The notes: a model not told the origin generated them from the sequence alone. 64,000 nt of DNA from Gentiana macrophylla (GCA_026214975.1 CM047815.1:75421299-75485298); one strand, 5' to 3'. Positions 24,906 to 37,139 are shown, numbered from the stretch's first letter. Made by a program: numbers and translations.

Positions 24906-26647
24906 TGTTGGAAGTAGCACCCGAAAGGCAATTTCTGTAATTGTTTTTATAATTAATAAATGACAGATTTATTCTCATCTTATTACTTGCTTTGTGCTTG
25001 TAAAGAATACACTACTGAAAACCCCAAGTTGTATCGTATGTAGTCATATAACTTAGTGTGTCACACGTGATGATTAAGTTTATGGTGATACACTTGAAAT
25101 GTTAGTCCGTGGTGAACTTAATCAAAGTATGAGGTCTATTGATTAAACCGCCATTAATACGCCCAGAACACTTTATGGTGTGACCGTCTTATTCGGACCG
25201 TCGACATTGGTTGTCTAAGTGGGGCATTTATATATAATATAGTCATATAGGACTGGACCGATTTAATATGTATTTCTCATATAATTCCGTGATTGAGAAA
25301 TCTCATTAAAACACAAGATGATCATATATGGATTAACCTTAATCCTAAAGTGATTACAGACTCCTGCTTGTTTTAGGATAGGGTTTGATGTGTTCGTTAA
25401 GGATCACTAAGAGGAGAGGTCTGAATCACTTTCACGTTGGCACTATTCTGGAATGAGTGAGAAGTGTGTGTCTCACAGATATGGAATCCATTCCTTCCTA
25501 CGGGAGGTAGAAAGACAATCCCCTTATTTGTTAATCCTAGAAACTGATCGATCCGCGGAGTTCGTATTGGTTATGAACTAATGGATCACTAGTGGGTTAA
25601 TGGTAAATAAGGATAAGATGTATTGAAGAAGGTTTACGGAAATAATCCCGCTTCATTACGGATAGTGTATGGAGGGTTAGTCTGTATGTAATGATTATAT
25701 CAATGGACACTTATCGACTCAACATTTTGAGAATAAGTTATATCTATAATCGATAGAGTTCAGTTTCGGATTTATGGTGGCGTAATTCCGGAATTAATAA
25801 GTTGAGTAGAAATGTTCTGTTCGATGAATATTTTATTCAATTTATTGTAGCTACTGGTTATAGGTCCATGGTCCTCAGGTTGGTTCCTAACACGCAAGTG
25901 TTTTCTCGTTTTATGGAACCTTGAGAATAAATTAAATAGTTGGTCTATTTAATGAATATGCGAATATTATTTATTTGGTAAATAATATGTAAAATAGAAA
26001 AGACATTTTCTATTATTTTTGGAAAAAGTGGCGCCTCACTTTGTGATAAATTAGGAAAAGAAATTTTTCTAGATTATGTCACATGTGTAATTAATTGATT
26101 AATTATTTGTTAGATAATTAATGGAAAAAAGATAAGAGATTGATTTTTTGGGAATTATCTATTATTTTATGGCAAATATCTTTTCCTTGTGGAAATAGGT
26201 AATTGTAGTGTGAAAATGAGAACTCTCTCTTGACTAGTTATTTTCCTATATAAAGAGAGTTCATCCCAACACAAATACACAACTATATTGACGCCACACT
26301 TAAGAAAAAAGAAGATAAAAATTAGTTTCTCGTTTTAGCCATTAAGAGAAGAAAAACCTAGGTTCTACGGCAAGGATCGACGTCCACCAGTCGTCGTTAG
26401 GAGATACAATCTGGAAGACTGCGGCTACTCCTTCTCTGTCGATTTACTATCCCTCTCCGTTTAGGTAAATCTTCAACCTTCTTATAGTTATATTAATTAT
26501 TTATGTGGATCATATCGTAGTAAATCGCATGTGAATTTATTCGTAGCTTCCGCTGTGCATGATCGAGCGTCTCGATCGGTGCTGTGAATCAGATCTGACG
26601 ATCCAATTATGGATCGGATCCGGATTCGGGTTTCTGTATATCCAGCA
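24906..26647 (+). mobile_element. V-family solo LTR
   Basis: It starts TGTTGGAAGTAGC and ends TATCCAGCA, with exact TSD CCTAC (24901-24905 and 26648-26652). A CTATATAAAGAGAG promoter-like box near 26248 gives plus orientation. There is no coding content and no partner LTR, so a solo LTR is the best reading. This is the only copy of this family seen in the window. Confidence 0.85.
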
Positions 26648-26677
26648 CCTACTCATTGCTGAATTTGAAATGAAATA

Positions 26678-27405
26678 TGATATGAATCAAGATAAAGTAT
26701 TTTGAGTATTATTATTATATATTTTATGTCTTATTTAGTAATTAAAGGCTGATATTCAAGACATTATTGGCGCCATTTTGGGAATAAATTCAAGGCAAGG
26801 AATTATCAAGATGCGTTGAACTTAGAAGTTTCAGCAATTCTGGAAACTGAAACGCAGCTTCTGTATTTCGCGATTTTGACCCTTATAACTTATCCGTATG
26901 AAATTAAGTCATTGATGAAAGTTGTAGATATTTTTTAGGACTATAAAATGCATATATGGTTTGCATTTATTGGACAACGGAAGCTCTGGATATAGACCAA
27001 ATACAGAAGGCTGCTGAAGAACATACATTGAATTTGGTGCATTCAAGAGTTATGGCAATTAATGTTCCCAAAAGCTAAAGAGTTTCCTATCTTTTATTTA
27101 ATAATTGTAAACCTTTCAATTTTGTTATCTTTTATTTACCAAATGCTATCTAATTCAGCCTATATATATGGCTGTTCCATATCAAAAAGACTAACTTGGA
27201 GCGAACTTTTATATATAATGAATTTTCAGTGATTGAAAATTTGAGTGAGTTTTACATTTACCTTGCTGATTAGGTAGTGTTTAACTTGGCGTTCTCAACT
27301 TAGGTCATCCCGAAGTGCTGATTCTTAGGGAAAATCTAAGTCTTGCTCATCCTTCAACAATTTCTTCCATTGATGCCTTCAATCTAGATCCAAAAACCCA
27401 TATCA
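26678..27405 (+). repeat. 5' LTR of W
   Basis: It starts TGATATGAATC and ends CCCATATCA. CCTATATATATGG near 27160 is a likely TATA box. Compared with the 3' LTR it lacks ~35 bp after TTTAACTTGG (near 27289). Confidence 0.9.
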
Positions 27406-27406
27406 A

Positions 27407-27419
27407 TTGGTATCAGAGC
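27407..27419 (+). other. Primer binding site of W
   Basis: TTGGTATCAGAGC lies one base after the 5' LTR end and is complementary to the 3' end of initiator tRNA-Met. Confidence 0.85.
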
Positions 27420-28226
27420 TTAGGGATTGAGGTATCTAATATCCATTTGTTTGTGTTTTTCTTTCCTTTTCCATTTTGTTTTTCATCTTAAAAAATATAT
27501 ATTCATTCGAATTGTATGTGATCTTGCATACTAAGTGCTGAATCTTGTGATCTATGCTTGTGTTCTTATTAATTTTCCAGAAAATTATACATAAAAGTTC
27601 ATGACTGTTCATCTTCTTTGAGTACTATTCAAGTTTTTCCTTCAAATCTTGAATTCAAGAATCCAGAACCCAAAATTTTGCAACCCGTTTTTCAGTTCTT
27701 TTCATGCCCTACACACATCGAAACAATCTGAAATTTTTTCCACAACTAAATCACCTTGTGACCTATATTTTCTCTCATTACATCAGATCGAAATTCGAAG
27801 TGTATCAAATCGAAATCTGCTCCCCAACACAGAACAGTCTGTTCTAGAATTCTGCAGCACTAGATCATTATACGATTTCGATTTAGGTGCTTTAGACGAT
27901 TCCAAATCTTCTGAAAATTTGTGAAATTATAGGAAATTCCATGCTCTAAAATTTTGATCTTTTGAGTTTTACCAGAATCGTCATCGTTTGATCACAATCG
28001 GCCCTGTAAGTCACTGCTATCAATCTGGAAAATTTTGACAGATTGCACCAGTTGACAAACTACGGTTGTTTGGTCGACCTATCTAGCCCGAAAAGATCTG
28101 AAATTTTTATATCCTCTAGAAAACACATAAATTTACAACTTTCATTTTTATTTCCAGTAGCAATTCATCATTGTTTGGGCTGCACGTGCCAATAAGTGCA
28201 GAGTTAAATTCTGGAATTGTCCGGAT

Positions 28227-29246
28227 TTGCTCGATTTTTTTTTTGATTTATTTGACGGTTACACTTCCCTAAAGCAAGAGTTGAGGGTGAGTGTAAACAC
28301 GCGAGATTGTGAGGATCCAATATTTTGGGTTATGGCTTCCAACAAATATTATTCCAATTGTGATATGGGCAAGACGTATTTCCGAGGCTCGAGGCGTTTG
28401 GAGCAGCACATCCTTGCTTTACCCGGCAAAATCAATCGGATTTTTTAGAAGGCTTTTGATGGATTTAATGACAGTGTATGGGCGGATTATAAAAGACGTT
28501 GTGCTATATATGACGCTGAACAAGCAATGAAAAAGGCCACAAACAACACGCCAGTTGTGGACAATTGTGCTTCCGTTGTGGAGTTGGCTTGTGCCAATGT
28601 GGGTGAGGTAGTTACCACGACTGAGGCTCATGTTGACCTTCCTGTTGTAGATGTTGTTGTTGTTACTACAGAGGATACGTTGGTCGTTGAGGCTGAAGTA
28701 AGTCTGAAAGAGGTTTAAGTTCCCACGAATGAGGTTATCATTGATTTTAATGTTACAGATGATATTGCTGATGCTACTGTGTATGAAGAGGTCGTTGATG
28801 TTGAGGTATTTCCGAAGGTGGAGGCATTAGTTGATATACCTGAAGCGCATGACACTGGGATCTTTGATACACCCAATCCAGCCCCTATTCGTCCTATGGT
28901 TGATATTGACATTGTTGAGGGTGGTGGAATACTGAAGCACGAGTTTGTTGACCCATATTTGGAGCAGTTTGATGCCTATCATGATTTACATTTCTATGTT
29001 GCCTCACAAGACGTCATTCCTATTTCTCTCAAGCCGCGTGCATTTTCTCATGTTTCTTTGGTGAAGAATGGTGTGACCCATTACTATGTTATTGATACAA
29101 AGTTGTTTATTCGCGTTAATTTTGACCCCGGCATATTTTTAGGGTTTATTGTGGAGTATCATGGTGTGAGGCTTGATGGTGCGGACTTCTATGACATCAT
29201 GTTGATTCGAGGACGAATCCTTTCGAAGAGGGAGATAATGATATGA
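28227..29246 (+). pseudogene. Unknown ORF of element W (340 codons, two in-frame stops)
   Basis: One frame runs from 28227 to a TGA at 29244-29246, inside the first bases of the 3' LTR, broken only by TAG near 28447 and TAA near 28717. I do not recognise the protein. The first third has FRGSRRLEQHILALPGK, which recalls the RLKQHL core of BED zinc fingers in plant hAT transposases, though the usual upstream Cys pair is not evident. The middle is very rich in Val, Glu, Asp and Thr. The C-terminal third looks globular (FSHVSLVKNGVTHYYVIDT, FLGFIVEYHGVRLDG). It could be a divergent gag-like protein or captured host/transposase coding sequence. Confidence 0.55.
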
Positions 29247-30002
29247 ATCAAGATAAAGTATTTTGAGTATTATTATTATATATTTTATGTCTTATTTAGT
29301 AATTAAAGGCTGATATTCAAGACATTATTGGCGCCATTTTGGGAATAAATTTAAGGCAAGGAATTATCAAGATGCGTTGAACTTAGAAGTTTCAGCAATT
29401 CTGGAAACTGAAACGCAGCTTCTGTATTTCGCGATTTTGACCCTTATAACTTATCCGTATGAAATTAAGTCCTTGATGAAAGGTGTAGATATTTTTTAGG
29501 ACTATAAAATGCATATATGGTTTGCATTTATTGGACAACGGAAGCTCTGGATATAGACCAAATACAGAAGGCTGCTGAAGAACATACATTGAATTTGGTG
29601 CATTCAAGAGTTATGGCAATTAATGTTCCCAAAAGCTGAAGAGTTTCCTATCTTTTATTTAATAATTGTAAACCTTTCAATTTTGTTATCTTTTATTTAC
29701 CAAATGCTATGTAATTCAAATTTATATATATGGTCGTTCCATATCAAAAGACTAACTTGGAGCGAACTTTTATATATAATGAATTTTCAGTGATTGAAAA
29801 TTTGAGTGAGTTTTACATTTACCTTGCTGATTAGGTAGTGTTTAACTTGGAGAATCTATCAAAGGATCGGATCAATCTTTGTGCGGCGTTCTCAACTTAG
29901 GTCATCCCGAAGTGCTGATTCTTAGGGAAAATCTAAGTCTTGCTCATCCTTCAACAATTTCTTCCATTGATGCCTTCAATCTAGATCCAAAAACCCTTAT
30001 CA
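29239..30002 (+). repeat. 3' LTR of W
   Basis: This 764-bp LTR ends CCCTTATCA and is followed by the AAATA target duplication. It contains the extra ~35 bp (AGAATCTATCAAAGGATCGG and following) near 29850. Confidence 0.9.
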
Positions 30003-30031
30003 AAATATTTGGGTGCGGCTAAGAAGATTTT

Positions 30032-33000
30032 TGTTGGTCCTAGAGAAGGGTAAAAGTATAGTCAGAGGGGGGGTGAATGACTATACTGGAGTTTCAAAAA
30101 CTTTTCTTATGATAAAAGCTTTTGGGCAGCGGATAAGTCCCTTCTTTTAAGTGCTATTTCAAAGTAGGATATGCACACACAAAGTATGAATTATGCAGTA
30201 AGTAAGTGCAGTAAAGTAAAGTGCTGAAAGTAAATAGACACAAATGTTTATAGTGGTTCAGGGTGGTGTAATCCCATAATCCACTATTCTCCTGTGATTA
30301 TTGGAGGAATTCACTATTGTTTTTACTGATACAATAGTTAGATTGTCCTTGGCTACACAAGCTTCACAATCTCCAAGACTATCACTCCCTGGCTTCAAAA
30401 GCTTCAGTGACTCAGTCTCCAACACTGCTCATTGGGAACAAATCCTTCAACAGCTACCACAAACACAACTTCTTCTCAGATGGCTCTAATTCAGTTGCTT
30501 GACTGGTGTGAATTGGATTCATAGATTCTGTTCATCAATCTCAGTGCTTGATATAGAATTTTAGTTATGATTGCTGAGTTGATCTCTAGATATGTCCTTT
30601 AAGATCAGATAGAAGGCTTTTCAAATTGATAGAGTTTCTGTTTGTTCTTATGTAATTCAATCGTTGTTTTTCCTGTCTGTCAATGCCTTCTATTTATAGC
30701 CTTGATAATTTTTTATTTGAATTTCCATCCATTGGCTATTTAATGTGGAGAATAATCCTTGATTTAATTCTTGATTCCCCCTTGATTATATTCTCCTTGT
30801 TTTCAGTGATCCGGATTTTATTCAAACGTCTATCATAAAATCCGTCCTTGATTGATTATGCATTTAATGCTTGATCCTCTGAATCTTCCTTAATTCTTCA
30901 CGTTCTGAATAACCTTGATTTGCTTTCCTGTTCCTTTACTTGACTGTTGTCTGAACGGTTGAGTGTTCCTACTGACTTAGCTGATTAGTTCTTCCTTCAC
31001 TGCTTTTTCTTTACTCAGCCGGCAGACAGTTCACTTTTCCGGTTCACTGCCTTTTTTCTTTCTTTGAGTTTACAAGAGTCCTTGTACTTCACTGATCCTT
31101 GATTTGAGTGAGATCAGTGTACACCATATTTACACAATGAATTTCATCACTTGAATTATAATTCAGACTTATCTAAAGTCATCACAGACTTCCTTGGTTA
31201 TAAGTCAGTCCATGTGTCTTCATGCTTCTCTGCTGGTTGATCGCGTGTGCAATTCACTAATACACACGACGTACTAGCAAGAGTACTAGGTCAATCGTAG
31301 TATAGCAAGGGCGAGTCAAGGTCGATCCCACAGAGACTATTATTTAATAATACTAAACACAACCACAACTCATAGGTCAACCGGATAGGGTGGTCATTGA
31401 CCAACATAAATAACTAGTAAATAAAAGGGATGCAAATAAACCAATCATCAATCATGTATCGAAAAGGCATTAACCAAACTATTCATAACTAATCTCCCCT
31501 TAATCCTTATCTGATCCATATTTTGTAATTAAGCTACGGGTTCAATTCCTAACCCTATCTACTCCGACAATGGCAGTACACAATCTATACGCAAGCTACC
31601 CTCCTTAATTGGTCCGTAATAGCCCATACACATAATGAACTAGAACTGTCGATATTGAGCGCTAACTCATACCGTTAACCCACCTAGACAGCTGTCGACA
31701 TTGACCAGCACGTTCCTATGGTCCATCAAGACTATGTCCTAATTAACACTTCACTTGCGGTCCTTCATGTTAATTTACGATTACAATAAGCAGATTGGCC
31801 AGATCTAACCTACTGTTAATTAAACCTGTCGATCAACGTAGCTGTCGCCGAACCACAGAATTAGGATTTACTAGGTATTCAGATCTAGCGATAAAGACCG
31901 TCGCAGATCTGAAGAGCGCAACCCATAATTCTCGCGTTTCTATTAACGAATCGAATAAAGATTAAGGTTCGTTTAATTAATTCATAGATGATTAGATGCA
32001 AGCATGATCTAGATCTAACATAAGAACAATCATGAATCTAAGAAAGAAATAAAAAATTGGAATAGATCTTACCCATGACGAAGAACAGATCTACTCTTCT
32101 ATTCTCTCTCCCTCCGGCGATTCGAATCGATCCATGAAGATCGTAAACCAAACACAATTCAATAATGAAAGACTCATGACTTATTTGCAAGAAAGAAAAG
32201 AAAAAAATAAAAGAAGACTTTATTCCCAAAAGACTACATTGTATCTAGTTGATGAAGAACTACAAAAGAGATGAGGAATGGAGATGAATACAATTTCGCA
32301 GCTCTTAATGGCTTTATATAGGTGTATAAACCGACTTAGGGGTAAACCCAATGCTTGGAGTACAAGAAAACATGTTTTTGGAAGATTCTGGGCCTCGGTA
32401 AGTCGTCAGTACCTCCCGGGTTACCGAGGGTATGTTCGTTTTTTTCCTGCTGCCGACTTAACTTGGAATACCCTAGGCCCAGCTTCGGTATGTAGACCAT
32501 AACTTTGCCTACATAACTCCGATTTGGGTGATTCAAAGTGTGTTGGAATCCTTGTTTCAGGACCTACAACTTTAATGCAGAAGTCCAAGCCCAGTTCGTC
32601 TTGTAAAGATTCGTAAACTGCATTGAAAGATCACCAATCAGATTCTCGGGTCCAATATCCACTCGAAACACTTCAACCTTTAGCTCGGTTCAGTTCTTTA
32701 TCGATTAACTCTTATATTCAGCCCAAATGATGCTTCAAACACTCATCCATCTGTCAATAAAACCATAGCACACATAGTAGCTTCTATTTCTAGCAAATAA
32801 CACATAAAATACACGGTTAATACGCATAATACCAATTAAGTCACCCCGGACGTGGCTTAGTGACATTTAGCTAATTAACCCATGATTTCATACATATTAT
32901 ACCCATTGAGAACACAAATCCGGGGTAGATTGATCGTAAATAATGGTACCAATTTGACCGTCATCACTGGTACTTGGCTGCTTCTACTCTGCCAAAATTC

Positions 33001-33161
33001 TTTTTTACTTAGCCAACCTACCAACTAGTACAATACTTGTCTGACTCAACTTATACAACATGTCAGACTGTAAAGACTTATACAGATAATTCTAACTTAT
33101 TTCAGGCTTGTTATCACAGCTAGTATGGCCATCATCAAAACATAATAAAATGTTCCTAACA
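30032..33161 (-). mobile_element. S-family solo LTR, copy 2, split by a U solo LTR
   Basis: It starts TGTTGGTCC and ends CCTAACA, with exact TSD ATTTT (30027-30031 and 33162-33166). It shares the AGAGGGGGGGTGAAT block near the left end and ATCATCAAAACATAA near the right end with the copy at 14023-15753. A minus-strand TATAAATAG at 30690-30699 sets its direction. Without the U insertion and one TSD copy it is about 1.4 kb. Confidence 0.85.
31238..32966 (-). mobile_element. U-family solo LTR, copy 2
   Basis: It starts TGATCGCGTGTG and ends GACCGTCATCA, with exact TSD CTGGT (31233-31237 and 32967-32971). It shares the ACTAGCAAGAG / ATCGTAGTATAGC / GTCGATCCCACAG block with the copy at 17246-19041. 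A TATATAAAG box reads on the minus strand at 32312-32320. Where copy 1 has TCGGTCGACCGA palindromes, this copy has an unrelated inverted pair, CTCGGTAA...TTACCGAG (about 32394-32429). Confidence 0.85.
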
Positions 33162-33304
33162 ATTTTAGGGATGGAGATCTGGAGAGATAAGAGGCATAAG
33201 AGGTTGTTTTTATCTCAGCAAGGTTACATACAGAAGATTTTGGCCAGATTTGGCATGTCTGCTGCAAATCCAATAGATACTACAATAGCATATAATGTTC
33301 ATAT
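33162..33304 (+). pseudogene. Copia pol, part 3: RT C-terminal segment
   Basis: It reads from the ATTTT target duplication into LGMEIWRDK, LFLSQQGYIQKIL and FGMSAANPI, the conserved block after the RT active site of Copia elements. The 30-base and 29-base islands at 26648-26677 and 30003-30031 (EFEMKY and YLGAAKKI) belong just before it. It is cut at 33304 by R copy 2. Confidence 0.85.
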
Positions 33305-35222
33305 TGTTGAAATAGTGTCCTAAACCCAATCGGGTTGGACCGGATCCGACCGGGTCGGGTCATTTCTACTATTTCTTTATGTTTATACATATGATAAATG
33401 ACTTTAATGTTATTATATATTTTGTTTATCTATATGAACCAATTTGTGATTGTATATATCATAACGTCCTTAGTGTCAAACTGTGAGAGAGAAACTATGA
33501 TAGTGATTATGGTTGATGAGGTCTCGACTCACTTCAAAAGGTTTGATACTTAAATGTCTCTAGTCGTATGTGCTATTCAACATGACATTAATAGTACGAT
33601 TAGACTAGCACGTATTAGATGTCTTCTATCTTATTGAAGATAGGGATAGATCTCGTCTATCGAAGTGTTGAGACACTTGGACTCTACGTGGACGTGTATT
33701 AGAGAATGTGTATGTTAGACTGACCCACTTACTTTATTAAGTGTCGCACTATGTGGCGGTTGTGTAATTATCCTAAGACCGGAGTCTTTGTGACATCACG
33801 GTGTGGATTGTCATACTTTGACACTATTGAGGTTTCCCCTAGCCATGGGTGATCATGCGGTAGTGATTGGGTGTGATACTGAAGCATGCGTAGGATTCAT
33901 GTTGCTCGTCCGGAAATCGCGTATCCTGTTATTAGGAGTGAATATCCGAAAGGACCTTCTTTTAAGGAATGTCTTATTCTCGAAAGTCTTTGCAAAGTGG
34001 AAGTAATATGTTACTTCGATAGAGTAGGATATCCAGATTATAAGATACGGTCGTTGATGTTTGACACTCGACGTACGACCGTATGGATATTATTACAACG
34101 ATAGGATTCTATTTGCATGGTAACTGTTTCACATGAAAGGTAGTAGTCATTGCATTTTACTCTTCCGATGATTGGGGGTTGTGGATGTGTTGCTAGACGC
34201 TATCCATGATCGTTAGGTATGAAGAGCATTTTCGTAATTGCACTTTGTGCCTACGGCCAACATATTCGGAAGCCTATCAGGTCACACACATAAGAACGTC
34301 TAGCCGGATTAAAATGCGGTTATAGCGATAACCAAATAAGGAAAGTTTATCTCGACTATAAAGTGTTATAGTGGTAAATTAATATGGTGGTATTTATTTA
34401 TTATGAATAAATTAAATACAAGATATTAATTATGTTGATTAATTAAATATACAATAATGTATATGTATGTCGAAATTATTTGTGTATATTGATACACATG
34501 TATTTTGCAAATTAATTAATCATATCATTATGTTAATTAATGAAATTTTCCAGAAGCCAATTTATTGGCAAAGTGGGCGCAGACTATATATGTATAAGAT
34601 ACACTTGGATTGTGCAATTTAATTAATGAGATTACCATATATTAATATTAGATATTAGTTGATTTATGAAAAATAGATTTATGGTAATAAGAAAAAGATA
34701 GTCAATATTAGAAATTGACAATATCTTGAAAATATTTAATATGAGATATTAAATTAAATGAGATAAATCAATCAAATCTATTTTCCTTATTTTACTAGTA
34801 AAAGGTTTTCTTCCTCTCTACTCTACATTGGGGCGCCACCTTCATTATAAATAGGAGTTGGGTGTCAAGCTCTTTTACACATCACAATTCGAAGAAACTA
34901 ATAGTTCTCGTGAAAAATAAGAGAGCTTCCTAGAGAGGGTTCTGAGAGAGAGAAAAGGTCGGTCTAGCAACCGAGTTTTTCTGGTAGCAATCCATGGTGG
35001 ATTCCGGCAGGTTGTTCGTGTGGACTAGCGGTAGAGGCTGAACGCTTGGGCGGCTCCGTGCACCACTACTCTCATTGGACGGCCAAAGCGTCGATCTTTT
35101 AGATCAAGCAAGGTAACCACCGTCTACTAATTTAATATGTTTGTTGCTTAAACGAAATCGATCCTGGTTAAAAGGAAATAAAATTTTGAATTCCGCTGCG
35201 TTCCCGCGTAGATTTCCTAACA
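33305..35222 (+). mobile_element. R-family solo LTR, copy 2
   Basis: It starts TGTTGAAATAGTG and ends CCTAACA, with exact TSD CATAT (33300-33304 and 35223-35227). TATAAATAG near 34848 sets plus orientation. It is homologous to copy 1 over the full length, with several small indels, the largest in the TA-rich part around 34440-34500. Confidence 0.9.
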
Positions 35223-35910
35223 CATATGTATGTTTATGCTTCACAATCAGCAGAGGAGGAGTATATGTCAAAAGTTCCCTATGCTAGTGCAGTTGGTGGT
35301 CTGATGTATCCTATGGTAAGCACTAGGCCTAATTTGGCTTAAGCAGTCAGTGTTGTTAGCAGGTTCATGGATCAACCTGGAAAGGAACACTGGAAAGCTG
35401 TGTAAAGAATTTTCAGGTACCTTAGGGTACATTTGATGTTGGTCTCATTTATGGAGGTGATACTTAAGGTCTGGTCACAGGATACTGTGATGTGGACACT
35501 AGAAAATCTATGACTAGTTATGTTTTCACATTAGGGAATTCAATTTTTAGCTGGAAAGCAACTGTTCAGGCCACAGTGGCTTTATCAACTCTGAGGTAGA
35601 ATACATGGCTCTTACTGGAGTAGCCAAGGAGGGTATCTGGTTGAAGGGACTAGTCAGTGATTTGGGGCTACACAAGATCAAGGAGAGATTTACTGTGACA
35701 GTTTGAGTGCAATTTGTCTGGCTAAGGATCAGGTTCATCATAAGAGAACCAACCATATTGATGTGAGGTATCATTTTTATAAGAAATGAGAAGAGGGTTG
35801 TAGTAAAGAAGATCAGCATCAAGGAGAATCCTGTTGATATGTTTACTAAACCAGTTCAACATAACAAGTTTTAGTTGTGTCTGGACTTGCTAAATATTCA
35901 AAGCTTATAA
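35223..35910 (+). pseudogene. Copia pol, part 4: RNase H and C-terminus
   Basis: It encodes PYASAVGGLMYPM, then TRPNLA, GYCDVDT..SMTSYVFTLG, FSWKATVQATVALSTLR, a block matching Copia RNase H (in active copies SWKS..Q..VALSTTEAEY), and NHIDVRYHF followed by NPVDMFTKPV. Numerous frame changes and stops (35339, 35404) mark decay. It ends near LDLLNIQSL, the usual Copia pol end. Confidence 0.8.
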
Positions 35911-36071
35911 TCTGGAAATATGGAAACTCCGCTGAGGGCAGGTCAACTGAGTGGATTCTGTGGAGAAATCTGGTACAGTACATCTGGCATTGACGAATGC
36001 ATCTGGTACAAGTACATCTGTTTATGCAATCTGGTTGACTATGAATAAGAGTTCAAGTCAAGGTGGAGATT

Positions 36072-36600
36072 TGACAACAAAGTGACTTAAACTCTACATC
36101 TGATGGAACAAATCTGTGAAGTCAGCTGAGTGATGGTCAGTTGAGTAAAGTGTATTCAAATATGTGAAAGTCAGCTGGTGAGGTCAGCCGAGTTTCTTCT
36201 GGGGGTCAGCAAGCCAGCTGAGGTATGCTGAGGTTTTGGATGCAGCTGAGTTCTACATCTCGCCATTCTCCGCTTGAGTTGGGTCGATAGGGGCTCGTAT
36301 TTGGGGCGTTTATGGCAATCTGACAAAGATCCTTGGCAGTTAGGGTTTTAAGGGTCTGTGCCTATAAATACCAACTGTACTGATCATTTTAAAGTGTGTA
36401 ATCCGTTTGAAATTCAGTGCATAATAAATATTTCTTTTCTGTCCGTGAAGTAGTCAGCACATCACCAGAAACCACGTTAAATCTTGTGTTCTTCTTTTTT
36501 CTTTTATTTTTGTGATTATTTACGTTAGATTGCTTCTGTGTTTATCTCCTTTTGCATCCAGATTCCCTTCCTTGGTTTTTTCATGAACCTTTCAAATATG
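36072..36600 (+). repeat. 3' LTR of the degraded Copia element (right end uncertain)
   Basis: The polypurine tract AAGGTGGAGAT (36060-36070) precedes TGACAACAAAGTG at 36072. A CCTATAAATACC box near 36361 is consistent with an LTR promoter. There is no 5' LTR in the window to fix the right border. Confidence 0.6.
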
Positions 36601-37110
36601 TCATGGCTCTGGAGTCTAATATCCAATTCTTCGGCTTAGATGAGTAGGGGCATTATGCGACTGTACTAAATTTGATGCTTTGGTATGATGGATTTCCTAT
36701 TTCTACCCAGTCAGACGTTTATACTCCTCACGAGATAACACAATTTTATCTTCTTCATGAGAAGCGTTAGCCTGATTATTCAAACTATTATTCGGTCTGC
36801 CATGAATATCCCAACAATTACCAATAGTATGATTATGTCTACCACAAAGTCACAGTTTAATCTGACACCACGTCCACCGCGGCCTTCACAATTGCTTTTG
36901 CTTTCCCGTCCTCCTCGACTGCAGGACGGATTGTCAAAAAAGTGCTGACTTTTCATCAATCATTTCACCTGATCCAATCTCAGATTGTCTTAGGGGATTC
37001 ATCATAACCCTTCGTAGCCGTGAAAACACTTATGAAAGGCTGGGATGTTGGTTTCCTCCTAAAATTTGTGCCCGCACTGGTTCATATTCTTGTTTTAGTC
37101 CATATAAGAA
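36601..37110 (+). other. Unassigned ORF remnant next to the Copia 3' LTR
   Basis: A start at 36603 gives MALESNIQFFGLDE, then a TAG, then more open sequence broken by further stops. I do not recognise a family. It may be a gag-like or leader ORF remnant of a neighbouring element. Confidence 0.25.
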
Positions 37111-37139
37111 CCGTAACACATCCATATTAGTTCGTTGGA

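Larger units (their letters stand above)
26678..30002 (+). mobile_element. W: complete non-autonomous LTR retrotransposon with an unknown ORF
   Basis: It is 3,325 bp with LTRs at 26678-27405 and 29239-30002 (TG...CA ends), TSD AAATA (26673-26677 and 30003-30007), a PBS TTGGTATCAGAGC at 27407-27419 and a purine-rich tract just before the 3' LTR. It has no RT, integrase or protease, so mobility must have been supplied in trans. The LTRs look nearly identical apart from one ~35-bp indel and a few substitutions, suggesting a recent arrival. Confidence 0.9.
20815..36600 (+). mobile_element. Degraded Copia element carrying five nested insertions
   Basis: Pieces at 20815-21720, 23696-24905, 26648-26677, 30003-30031, 33162-33304 and 35223-about 36600 read in order as protease end, GAG-pre-integrase, integrase, RT, RNase H, polypurine tract and 3' LTR. 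Each gap is filled by a separate element with its own 5-bp TSD, and coding similarity continues across each gap once the insert is set aside. No gag or 5' LTR is present. Right boundary approximate. Confidence 0.85.
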
